Source: an uncultured Bryobacterales bacterium (GTDB lineage Bacteria > Acidobacteriota > Terriglobia > Bryobacterales > Bryobacteraceae). From it: a stretch of DNA of 64,000 nt. This document shows positions 1-9,008 of this stretch, one piece after another (the first letter of the stretch is position 1; each line of letters starts with the position of its first letter). Location: the NCBI GenBank assembly GCA_937959285.1, contig CALGAR010000018.1:117270-181269 (forward strand), read 5' to 3'. Below the pieces are notes generated by a model. The model was not told where the DNA came from, did no database searches, and saw only the letters and a program-made list of their open reading frames with translations. The translations under genes were made by a program, and so were the position numbers.

Positions 1-1758
<1,758 letters not shown>

Positions 1759-1780
1759 GACAGGCTACAATCCTGGAGCG

Positions 1781-1813
1781 AAAGGCGAGTCTGCGGACTC
1801 GCCTTTCTTTTTG
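1781..1813 (+). terminator. Rho-independent terminator after ppdK
   Basis: A perfect 11-bp stem, AAAGGCGAGTC (1781-1791) with GACTCGCCTTT (1796-1806), closes a TGCG loop and is followed by CTTTTTG. It sits 22 bases after the ppdK stop and 17 bases before the next start, so it separates the two transcription units. The stem also carries an A-run on its 5' side, so it may work weakly in the other direction. Confidence 0.9.
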
Positions 1814-1829
1814 TAGACTGGGAGTCCGC

Positions 1830-2645
1830 ATGAGCCAGAACCTTTCTGTCGTGCTTCGCCTTACCGCTGGTCTCCTCCTGACTGCCCTTTTCGCCACACC
1901 CGCCGCAAACACGTTGACACCAGAGGAGAAGGCACAAGGGTGGGAGCTTCTGTTTGACGGAGCTTCTCTTTCAGCCTGGGAGCAGCCGCTTCCAGGACCG
2001 GACGGAAAGCCAATCTGGGCGATCGAGGACGGCTGCCTGGTCGCCAAACCGTTCGACGGACCCAGTCAGTACCTTTTGACACGCGAAAAGTACGGCGACT
2101 TCGAATTTTCCTTTGAGTGGCGAATGTCGCCCAATGGCAACAGCGGCATCAAGTATCTGATTCAAAAGTACGAGCTCACCGTGGATGGGAAGCCGGTTGC
2201 CCGGGAGCAGGTGCGTCCAGGCATGAAGGTGAATGAGTGGCTCGCCGCATTTGAGTATCAGCTCATTGACGACGAGCGGCACAAGGATGCGAAGGACCCG
2301 CGCAATACGTCGGGAGGCATGTACAATCTGGTCGCTCCTGCAAGCCGTGCAGCCCGTCCTGCCGGCGAGTTTAACCACTCACGGCTCACTGTCAGGGGGA
2401 ATTCGGTAGAGCACTGGCTGAACGGTGTAAGGGTCGTTGCCGTTCAGCTTGACTCGGACGAATTTGTAAAGGCGCTGAAGGAACGTTGGGAGAAGCAGCG
2501 TCCCGGTTCTTATCGAGCCTTGGCTGCTCGCGTTTACCGCATCGCTCCCCTCGCCTTGCAAAATCACGGCGACGCTCCCGTCTGGTTCAGAAATCTGAAG
2601 ATCCGGCGGCTTCAATCAATGGGTAGTTTCAGCCCGCGGTTCTGA
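1830..2645 (+). CDS. Exported DUF1080 (3-keto-disaccharide hydrolase-like) protein
   Basis: A 271-residue secreted protein of the DUF1080/PF06439 family, which has a concanavalin-like beta-sandwich fold; some members hydrolyse 3-keto-glucosides, so a role in periplasmic sugar handling is plausible but not shown here. Residues 1-27 form a Sec signal peptide (hydrophobic LTAGLLLTALFATPAA). The mature protein opens with the family's diagnostic pattern LTPEEKAQGWELLFDG, followed by NGNSGIKY and a C-terminal VWFRNLKIRRL strand. The start is supported by GGGAG about 8 bases upstream. It is followed after 16 bases by an FAH-fold gene and may be co-transcribed with it. Confidence 0.87.
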   Translation: MSQNLSVVLRLTAGLLLTALFATPAANTLTPEEKAQGWELLFDGASLSAWEQPLPGPDGKPIWAIEDGCLVAKPFDGPSQYLLTREKYGDFEFSFEWRMSPNGNSGIKYLIQKYELTVDGKPVAREQVRPGMKVNEWLAAFEYQLIDDERHKDAKDPRNTSGGMYNLVAPASRAARPAGEFNHSRLTVRGNSVEHWLNGVRVVAVQLDSDEFVKALKERWEKQRPGSYRALAARVYRIAPLALQNHGDAPVWFRNLKIRRLQSMGSFSPRF

Positions 2646-2661
2646 TAAGCTGACTCCTACA

Positions 2662-3495
2662 ATGACGACGCGCAGAGAACTCATGGCAGGAGTGCTATCG
2701 ACGGCGATTGCACAAGGACAAAGCCACAAAGTGGCGAGATATGTCCGCTTCCGGCGTGGTTCGGTTGTGTCCTACGGGCTGTTGGAAGGCGATCGGGTTC
2801 GCGAGTTGAGCGGCGAACTCTTCTCCCTTCTGGGACAGACGGATAATACCTACAGGCTTGATCAAGTGCAGCTGCTCTGCCCGTGTAAGCCGCCTAAAAT
2901 CATTGCAGTCGGGCTTAATTACAGGAGCCATCTCGGCGACCGGCCTGCGCCGAAGAATCCCGAGATTTTCTACAAACCAGTTAGTGCATTGCAGGATCCA
3001 GGCCGCCCTATCGTGATCCCGAAAGATGCCAGGAACGTGCATTATGAAGGGGAACTGGTCATCGTGATCGGCCGCCGCGCACGGAATGTAACACCCCAGC
3101 AGGCGAAGGAAGTAATCTTTGGTGTGACCTGCGGCAACGATGTCAGCGAGCGGGACTGGCAGAACGGTCCTGACAAGGACCTGCAATGGTGGCGCGCCAA
3201 AGGGGCCGATACATTTGCCCCGCTAGGACCCGCCATTGTGCGGGGCATCGACTATGGAAACCTGCTGTTGCAGACGCGTGTGAACGGCAAAGTCGTCCAG
3301 AAGCAAAGCACCTCAGACCTCATCTTCGACTGTCCAACGATTGTCAGCTTTCTCAGCCGCTACATTACCCTCGTTCCAGGGGATGTCATCTACACCGGTA
3401 CACCTGGCGCGACGACTGCTCTCAAGCCGGGAGACGTTGTCGAAGTCGAGATTGAACACATCGGCGTTCTCAGGAATCCAGTCGTGGCAGGCTGA
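2662..3495 (+). CDS. Fumarylacetoacetate hydrolase (FAH) family protein with Tat-like N-terminus
   Basis: A 277-residue member of the FAH superfamily, which cleaves or decarboxylates beta-keto acid substrates using a divalent metal. The core is recognisable from IIAVGLNYRSHL, NPEIFYKPVSAL, HYEGELVIVIGRRARNV (metal-binding Glu residues), CGNDVSERDWQ, KGADTFAPLGP and GDVIYTGTPGA. The exact substrate cannot be told; 2-hydroxyhepta-2,4-diene-1,7-dioate isomerase-like and acylpyruvase-like activities are both possible. The first 22 residues (TTRRELMAGVLSTAIAQG) precede the usual family start and look like a short twin-arginine signal, unusual for this normally cytosolic family. No clear ribosome binding site precedes the ATG. 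It lies 16 bases after the DUF1080 gene. Confidence 0.85.
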   Translation: MTTRRELMAGVLSTAIAQGQSHKVARYVRFRRGSVVSYGLLEGDRVRELSGELFSLLGQTDNTYRLDQVQLLCPCKPPKIIAVGLNYRSHLGDRPAPKNPEIFYKPVSALQDPGRPIVIPKDARNVHYEGELVIVIGRRARNVTPQQAKEVIFGVTCGNDVSERDWQNGPDKDLQWWRAKGADTFAPLGPAIVRGIDYGNLLLQTRVNGKVVQKQSTSDLIFDCPTIVSFLSRYITLVPGDVIYTGTPGATTALKPGDVVEVEIEHIGVLRNPVVAG

Positions 3496-3577
3496 GCGCA
3501 AAGATTGCTGTTGAATACGGCGAAGGCGCGGAAGATAAGATCTGATACGCCCGGCCAAAGGGAGGCGTCTACGCATA

Positions 3578-4816
3578 ATGGCTCTTCCGAATCCGCGTAC
3601 ACTGCTGGCGATTAACTGCGGCAGCTGGAGTTTGAAGTTCGGTGCTGCTCAGGCGAGCCTGGACACGGGAGAAGTTCGAATGCTCGCGACGGGGCTGATT
3701 GGTGGCATCGGAGGGGAGGCGGAAATCAGGTTCCGCGAGGAAGGGGAGCAGGATCAGCGTTCAACGGCGGAGGTCGCCGATCACGCTGAGGCGACCCGCC
3801 TTGTGTTGGACTGGCTATCGAGCCGCCCTTTTCTGGCCTCGGGGCACTTCGACGCCATCGGCCACAGGATCGTGCATGGCGGGGAGCGGTTCAGGGGCCC
3901 AACGGCAGTAACTCCAGACCTCCTCGCAGACATCGAATCCCTGCGCGATCTTGCTCCGCTCCACAACGGCCCCTCGCTTGCGGCGATCCGTGCTGCCCAG
4001 GAATTGTCCGGTCCCTCGACTCTGACCGTCGCCACCTTTGATACCGCGTTCCATCGGAACATGCCCGAATATGCCGTTCAGTACCCGATTCCGCTGGAAA
4101 TGGCGCTCCGGCATGGCATCCGCCGCTTCGGGTTTCATGGTCTGGCGCACGAGCACATGATGGAGCGTTATAGCGCGATCACGAAAAAGCCCAAGGACGC
4201 AATCCGTCTGATCACGCTTCAGCTGGGCAGCGGCTGTTCGGCTGCAGCGATCTCACAGGGCCAATCGATCGATACCTCCATGGGCCTCACTCCGCTGGAA
4301 GGCCTTATGATGGGAACCCGTTGCGGGGATATCGATCCGACGATCCCGGGCTTTCTGGCAAGTCAGGAGGGCGTGGATGTCGAACACGTTGAAAACCTGC
4401 TGAACATGCGTTCCGGCCTCCTGGGTATCTCAGGCCGGTCGCAGGATGTCCGCGAGCTCCTGTCCGCGGAAGCGGCAGGAGACGCAAGAGCCGCGCTTGC
4501 CCTCGACATGTTCTGCTATCGAGTTCGGAAGTACATCGGCGCCTACCTGACCGCTCTTGGAGGCGCCGACGCCATCATCTTCGGCGGCGGCATCGGGGAA
4601 AACTCACCGGAAATCCGCGCCCGGATCTGTACGGGGCTCGAATGGTGCGGCATCCGGATTGATGAGCTCCGGAATCGACAGGGACAGAAAGAATGGCGGA
4701 TCAGCAGCGATACTTCCTCTATTGAAGTTTGGGTGCTTCATTCCGAGGAGGTCGCGCTGATCCTTCGCGATACCCTCCGTTGCCTTCAAGCCACCGCCAT
4801 CAGCGTTGAGACGTAG
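3578..4816 (+). CDS. ackA: Acetate kinase homologue
   Basis: A 412-residue member of the acetate/propionate kinase family, which transfers phosphate between ATP and a short-chain acid. The N-terminal ASKHA phosphate loop reads INCGSWSLKFG (residues 12-22) in place of the usual NxGSSSLK. Other family motifs are GHRIVHGGERF, TFDTAFHRNMPEYAVQYPIP, RFGFHGLAHEHM, DTSMGLTPLEGLMMGTR and FGGGIGENSPEIR. Two signature positions differ from the norm: S to W in the first loop, and LGSG in place of LGNG with the preceding His replaced by Gln. A ribosome binding site (AGGGAGGCG) precedes the ATG. No phosphotransacetylase gene is adjacent. The 3' end overlaps the convergent hydrolase gene by 17 bases. Confidence 0.88.
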   Translation: MALPNPRTLLAINCGSWSLKFGAAQASLDTGEVRMLATGLIGGIGGEAEIRFREEGEQDQRSTAEVADHAEATRLVLDWLSSRPFLASGHFDAIGHRIVHGGERFRGPTAVTPDLLADIESLRDLAPLHNGPSLAAIRAAQELSGPSTLTVATFDTAFHRNMPEYAVQYPIPLEMALRHGIRRFGFHGLAHEHMMERYSAITKKPKDAIRLITLQLGSGCSAAAISQGQSIDTSMGLTPLEGLMMGTRCGDIDPTIPGFLASQEGVDVEHVENLLNMRSGLLGISGRSQDVRELLSAEAAGDARAALALDMFCYRVRKYIGAYLTALGGADAIIFGGGIGENSPEIRARICTGLEWCGIRIDELRNRQGQKEWRISSDTSSIEVWVLHSEEVALILRDTLRCLQATAISVET

Positions 4817-6209
4817 GATCGGGGAACGGCAGCGTGTCGGGAACGACGCGCAAACCGGTCGTGAACTTGAACGGATACCGCCCGCCGCTCGGATAGGTGA
4901 GTTCTACAAAATACGCGGTCCATCCCTTCTCGGGCTTTGGAACCGAGGCGACATACTCTCCGTTCGCGCCAGGCTTGAGCGGCTGGCTCTTGTAAGCCGC
5001 CCCAATGGATTGGAGCCGGAAATCCCGCTTTTCCGGATTCGTCGCCGCCCAAAGCAGCACCTGGCTGGGCTTGTCGATTGTCTTCACGCGAATCGCGCCG
5101 TCCTTCCCGATGCTCCAGGTGAACCGCGGCCTTGGCTTCTTGTCCACCAGGGACTGGTAGAAGGCGATTGTGCTTTCGATAGCGTCTGAATTCTGAAGCG
5201 AGTGACCCGTATTGGGCACGTAGCGGAGGTACTTTTCGCCTTTCAGCTCGTAAAAGTAGAACTGCCAGGAATCCGGCACGAAGAATTCGTCTCCAGCCGC
5301 ATTCACGATGAACTTCGGCATCGTTAACTGATCGATGTAGTGGTAGGGATCTTCGATCCTGGCAAACTCCCGCAGCTTTAAACTCCCCAGTTCCCGCGTC
5401 AGAATTTCGGCGTAGTCCTTGACAGCCGGCGCCCAGAATCCGTAGGCGCGCCAGTGGTGACGCATGGATGCTTCATTGTTCAGGACATCGATCACGGCAG
5501 GCATGATGCCGATGACGCGGCGGTCGACGACTGCTGTGGTCCATGTGGTCCAGCCGCGCTTCGACCCGCCGGCGACTGCGAAACGGTCGACCTTTAGCGA
5601 ATTCGACGGAAGTTTCGACAGGAAGTCGGTGACCGCGTCCATCGCACGAACCACGCTCTTGGTCATGGGAAGCCGGACCACCCACTCCTCGTCGCCTCCG
5701 GCCAGATACTTCTTCATGGCATATGCGATGAGGTCGTCTTCGACACGGGGTTTCTTCTCGGGATCGTCGAGGAAGACGATCGGCTGATTTGGAACCATCC
5801 GAAGGTCCGCGACCACGGTTTGAGTAACCGTCGCGATGGTGACAAACCGCGGGTCGACCGAACTCGGCGGCGTCTGGCTGGTGTTCGACCCTCCATTGAT
5901 GAAAAGCAGGCCGACGTTAGATTTCACCGTATCGGGTCTTACGATCGTAAGCCAGTGTTTCCAGATCGGGCGATCCACTTCCTTTGAGCTGCGCCATGCC
6001 TGGGAGGTAAGGGAGAGCACATAGGACGTCACTCCCTCTCCTTTGATTGTCCTCACCAGTTCGTACTGGTAGTTGCTATCCGGCTTCGCCACGTACCGGT
6101 GAAGAGCCGTTTTCGCGCCGGCGGCGTAAATCGGGGCCAGCAGGACGCTTGTTGTGAGGACAACAGCGGCGAAAAACCGTGTCTCTTGTCCGCGGAAGGG
6201 CCGTTTCAT
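4800..6209 (-). CDS. PhoPQ-activated pathogenicity-related (PqaA-like) exported hydrolase
   Basis: A 469-residue protein of the PhoPQ_related family (PF10142), which is built on an alpha/beta-hydrolase fold and lacks a settled biochemical function. The N-terminus carries a basic stretch and a hydrophobic segment (FFAAVVLTTSVLLAPIYAAG), consistent with a Sec signal peptide and a periplasmic or surface location. The family's opening pattern (LHRYVAKPDSNYQYELV, residues about 37-53) and the nucleophile-elbow region FAVAGGSKRGWTTW are visible, followed by MPKFIVNAAGDEFFVPDSW, where the acid of the triad is expected. The PhoPQ name comes from the Salmonella homologue and implies nothing about regulation here. 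It converges on ackA with a 17-base overlap. Confidence 0.85.
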   Translation of the reverse strand: MKRPFRGQETRFFAAVVLTTSVLLAPIYAAGAKTALHRYVAKPDSNYQYELVRTIKGEGVTSYVLSLTSQAWRSSKEVDRPIWKHWLTIVRPDTVKSNVGLLFINGGSNTSQTPPSSVDPRFVTIATVTQTVVADLRMVPNQPIVFLDDPEKKPRVEDDLIAYAMKKYLAGGDEEWVVRLPMTKSVVRAMDAVTDFLSKLPSNSLKVDRFAVAGGSKRGWTTWTTAVVDRRVIGIMPAVIDVLNNEASMRHHWRAYGFWAPAVKDYAEILTRELGSLKLREFARIEDPYHYIDQLTMPKFIVNAAGDEFFVPDSWQFYFYELKGEKYLRYVPNTGHSLQNSDAIESTIAFYQSLVDKKPRPRFTWSIGKDGAIRVKTIDKPSQVLLWAATNPEKRDFRLQSIGAAYKSQPLKPGANGEYVASVPKPEKGWTAYFVELTYPSGGRYPFKFTTGLRVVPDTLPFPDPTSQR

Positions 6210-6371
6210 ACCTGACGATTCTACCTCCGGTTGGCCGCCGCGAGGCTGAGACGACCTGCTCTACAATCAAAGAGGATGCGAAACGTTCTGCTGCTGTGCG
6301 GGTGGCCATCAGCCCGGTGTTCGCGCCCGCAAGCATTCTGATTGCGATGAACCGGCAGGTGGTTGTGAGTG

Positions 6372-7199
6372 ATGGGTGAACCCCCGGTCGTTGTCGTCCT
6401 CTCGGCCGACCGCTACCTTCTCGAGGACTTGCGCCGGTGTCAAGCTTGGCAGGTCGAGCACGTCTTGACTGCCGACGAGCTTCTGGCTCGCTTGTCTCCG
6501 GGCTCCTGCCAAATTGTCGTCGCAGATTGCCCCGCCCATTCGAGTCTTCCTTCCCGCCTGCGCCGTGAATATCCAGCCGTTCGCCTCATCATCGTTGCAT
6601 CGGAAGCCGAATTTGCCGACCTGATGAAGGCAATTTGCGAAGGTGTCTTTGCCGTATTCCGCAGGCCCTACACGCCCAGCGCGCTGATCGACATGGTGGA
6701 GCAGGCGGCTGCGTGTATTGACTCGCCGCAAGATATTGAGCTTGAGTCCGCGCTGCCGCATTGGGTGTCTTTCACGCTCGCCGCGCGCTTCCAGACCGTC
6801 GACCGCGTCGTGCAGTTCATCCGAGAAATCGACGAGGATATACCCCCGCAGGAGCGCGACCGGTTCGTTACGGCGCTTAGGGAACTGTTGATGAACGCCG
6901 TGGAACATGGAGGGCTCTCGGATCCGAAGAACAGGATCAGAGTCATCCGCCTTCGAACCCCGGCCTTTATCGGCATTTATGTGCAGGATCCCGGCAAAGG
7001 ATTCTCCTTCGCAGACTTACCTCATTCCGCGATCTCGAACTCACCGGATTCAGCGACGGAGCATCTCAGCGAGCGGGAAAAGCGCGGGCTGCGACCTGGG
7101 GGATTTGGCATTACGCTCGCCCGCAACCTGCTGGATGGTCTTTACTACAGCGAGAAAGGGAATGAGGTGATTTTGATTAAGAATCTCGGCCGCTCTTAG
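6372..7199 (+). CDS. Receiver-like domain fused to RsbW-type ATPase (anti-sigma kinase-like) domain
   Basis: A 275-residue cytoplasmic signalling protein. Residues 5-110 resemble a response-regulator receiver (VVVVLSAD, a beta-3 strand ending at Asp53 or Asp52 depending on start, and FRRPYT where FxKP is usual). Residues about 135-272 form an HATPase_c_2 (GHKL) domain with N-box ELLMNAVEHG, G1 box DPGKGF and G2 box GGFGITLARNLLD. No dimerization/phosphoacceptor His domain lies between them, so the C-terminal half resembles the Ser kinases of the RsbW/SpoIIAB type and not a classical histidine kinase. The start is taken at the ATG at 6372; a GTG at 6369 is immediately upstream and a stop blocks further extension. 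The 3' end overlaps the convergent osmC-like gene by 4 bases. Confidence 0.8.
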   Translation: MGEPPVVVVLSADRYLLEDLRRCQAWQVEHVLTADELLARLSPGSCQIVVADCPAHSSLPSRLRREYPAVRLIIVASEAEFADLMKAICEGVFAVFRRPYTPSALIDMVEQAAACIDSPQDIELESALPHWVSFTLAARFQTVDRVVQFIREIDEDIPPQERDRFVTALRELLMNAVEHGGLSDPKNRIRVIRLRTPAFIGIYVQDPGKGFSFADLPHSAISNSPDSATEHLSEREKRGLRPGGFGITLARNLLDGLYYSEKGNEVILIKNLGRS

Positions 7200-7618
7200 G
7201 CGAGCCGGGCATCCATCGTGATCTTCGCGTTCAGGAGCTTCGAGATCGGGCACCCTTCTTTGGCGCGCTGCGCCGCTGCCTGAAACTTCTCCGGATCGGC
7301 GCCAGGAATACTGGCAGTGAGGGTCAGATGACTTGCAGTGACCGCCCACCCGGCATCCTGCTTTTCCAGTGTGACTTCCGCGGTCGTCGTAATGGACTGT
7401 GCGGTCATGCCCTCCTGGGCTAGCTGAGCGGAGAGCGCCATCGAGAAGCAGCCGGCATGGGCCGCAGCCACCAGCTCTTCTGGATTCGTTCCGGGCTGGT
7501 CTTCGAAGCGAGTGTGGAAGGAATACGGAGTCTTCGAGAGTACGCCGCTTGGTGTCGTCAGCCAGCCTTTCCCGTCTTTCAGGCCGCCTTGCCATTCTGC
7601 AGTCGCCTTGCGCTTCAT
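7196..7618 (-). CDS. osmC: OsmC-family peroxiredoxin
   Basis: A 140-residue OsmC/Ohr-family thiol peroxidase that reduces organic hydroperoxides with a pair of cysteines. Both cysteines are visible, in AHAGCFSMALS and AKEGCPISKLL. The opening KRKATAEWQGGLKDGKGWL and FHTRFEDQPGTNPEELVAAAH place it with OsmC and not with Ohr. Length matches the family. AGGAGAATCT lies directly before the ATG. It is convergent with the receiver/ATPase gene (4-base overlap) and is downstream of and on the same strand as the M23 peptidase gene region's neighbour. Confidence 0.93.
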   Translation of the reverse strand: MKRKATAEWQGGLKDGKGWLTTPSGVLSKTPYSFHTRFEDQPGTNPEELVAAAHAGCFSMALSAQLAQEGMTAQSITTTAEVTLEKQDAGWAVTASHLTLTASIPGADPEKFQAAAQRAKEGCPISKLLNAKITMDARLA

Positions 7619-7652
7619 AGATTCTCCTGTGCTTGCGTTTCGGTTTGGTTGT

Positions 7653-8957
7653 CTACTGCTTTGGTAACTTGCTCAGGATGCGGTCCTGAATCCAATGGCC
7701 GTCCCACCACTCCACCGGATTGACCTGGACCCCGTCCACTTGCATGCTAAAGTGCAGGTGATCTCCTCCTGCGAGGCCTGTGGCTCCGCTCTTACCAATG
7801 GTCTGGAGTTTCTTCACCATGTCGCCGGGTTTCACGTTGATCTGGCTCAGGTGAGCGTAGATCGACTGAAGACCGTAGCCGTGGTCCAGGACCACGCAGT
7901 TTCCATAGATGCCCAAGTTCTCGGCCAGAATCACCTTGCCGTCGTTCGCAGCCGCCACGTCCACATTCTGCGTGACGGAAAGGTCAAAGCCCAGGTGCGT
8001 CTGCTGGTCGACCTTCTTCCCCTGGTACACGTAAGTTCGTGTATCTGCAAACTGGGATTCCACTTTTGAGTTCGCCAGCTGCAGAAACGGCCCGTTCCAC
8101 AGGAACCTTTCTTCCGTCTTCAGCCGTAGATCGGACAGCTTTCGGTTGTTTTGATGCCGCATCTCCCCATTGATCTTCAAAAATCTTTGGAGGAGGTCCC
8201 CGGAGCCTGTGGGGTCAATTTGGTTTACTACCTTCTGGAGGAACGAATCGTCCAGAGCCAGTTCCCTCGACCGGAATTTCTTAGGGAATACCTTGAACCA
8301 GAAGCGGCTGGTGACCTCCGTGCCCGAATTCTTTGCGTAGACTACAGGCACTGTATCGGCGGGCACATCCCACGGGAAGGCAAACAGGGAGAAGCGCTCG
8401 TTCCTGTCTTTCCCGAGCGGGAAGCTGCGGAACGTATATTTACCAACCCGCACGCCCGCTTCCGTCCAGTGACCGGATACTTTGAAGGTCACAAGTTCGC
8501 TCCCACCCTGATTGATGTAGTGCTGAAGGTTGTCGACGGACAGGACGGGAGGCTTCGTGACTACATTGACGTCAAATACTCGCTCGTCGGTCTTGCCGCG
8601 GAGGTCGTTCGACTGTGCGCTGATGATGAGCTTCGCGGTGCCTTCTTTGACTTCCGGAGCCTGTTTTGTTCCGACCGTAAACTGGAGTACTTTCGGCGGC
8701 CGGACTTCCCGCAGGAAGAGGAACGAATTGCGCGGCTCCTCAGCTTCAAACACCTTATGACGGCGGCCCTCCTGTTCCAGGAAGGCTGCTACACGATACA
8801 CACCGTGCGTGTTGAGCAGCTTTAGCTTGATCGGGGTTTCGATGCCAACGACAGTAACTTCGGGGTCCAGCTGGATCTCGGTGCCTTTCGACATCGCCAG
8901 CAGGAACGCCAAAGCGGCGAGCGCCAGGATCAGGGGAAGAATGAGTACCTTCTTCAT
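7653..8957 (-). CDS. M23-family (LytM-like) metallopeptidase, membrane-anchored
   Basis: A 434-residue zinc peptidase predicted to act on peptidoglycan cross-links in the periplasm, or to be a regulator if inactive. Residues 1-25 (KKVLILPLILALAALAFLLA) form a signal anchor. The middle part (about 30-280) is beta-rich with no family recognised. The C-terminal M23 domain has zinc ligands HLGFDL and HLHFSMQ, with the VVLDHGYGLQSIYAHLS strand-loop between them, all intact. An alternative TTG codon lies one position upstream of the chosen ATG. It sits on the minus strand 34 bases from the osmC-like gene. Its 5' end faces the rightward membrane protein gene. Confidence 0.9.
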   Translation of the reverse strand: MKKVLILPLILALAALAFLLAMSKGTEIQLDPEVTVVGIETPIKLKLLNTHGVYRVAAFLEQEGRRHKVFEAEEPRNSFLFLREVRPPKVLQFTVGTKQAPEVKEGTAKLIISAQSNDLRGKTDERVFDVNVVTKPPVLSVDNLQHYINQGGSELVTFKVSGHWTEAGVRVGKYTFRSFPLGKDRNERFSLFAFPWDVPADTVPVVYAKNSGTEVTSRFWFKVFPKKFRSRELALDDSFLQKVVNQIDPTGSGDLLQRFLKINGEMRHQNNRKLSDLRLKTEERFLWNGPFLQLANSKVESQFADTRTYVYQGKKVDQQTHLGFDLSVTQNVDVAAANDGKVILAENLGIYGNCVVLDHGYGLQSIYAHLSQINVKPGDMVKKLQTIGKSGATGLAGGDHLHFSMQVDGVQVNPVEWWDGHWIQDRILSKLPKQ

Positions 8958-9008
8958 CAACTACCAGATTATCCGAAGGCGGCGTATTCGATTGGTTAGA
9001 ATATCGGC

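Noticed and set aside
6179..6379. Short plus-strand frame between the PqaA-like and receiver/ATPase genes, and a 21-codon frame from 6276
   Set aside because: Sequence is not protein-like, the first overlaps the 5' end of the opposite gene, and the second stops after 21 codons. The region is more likely a divergent promoter gap.
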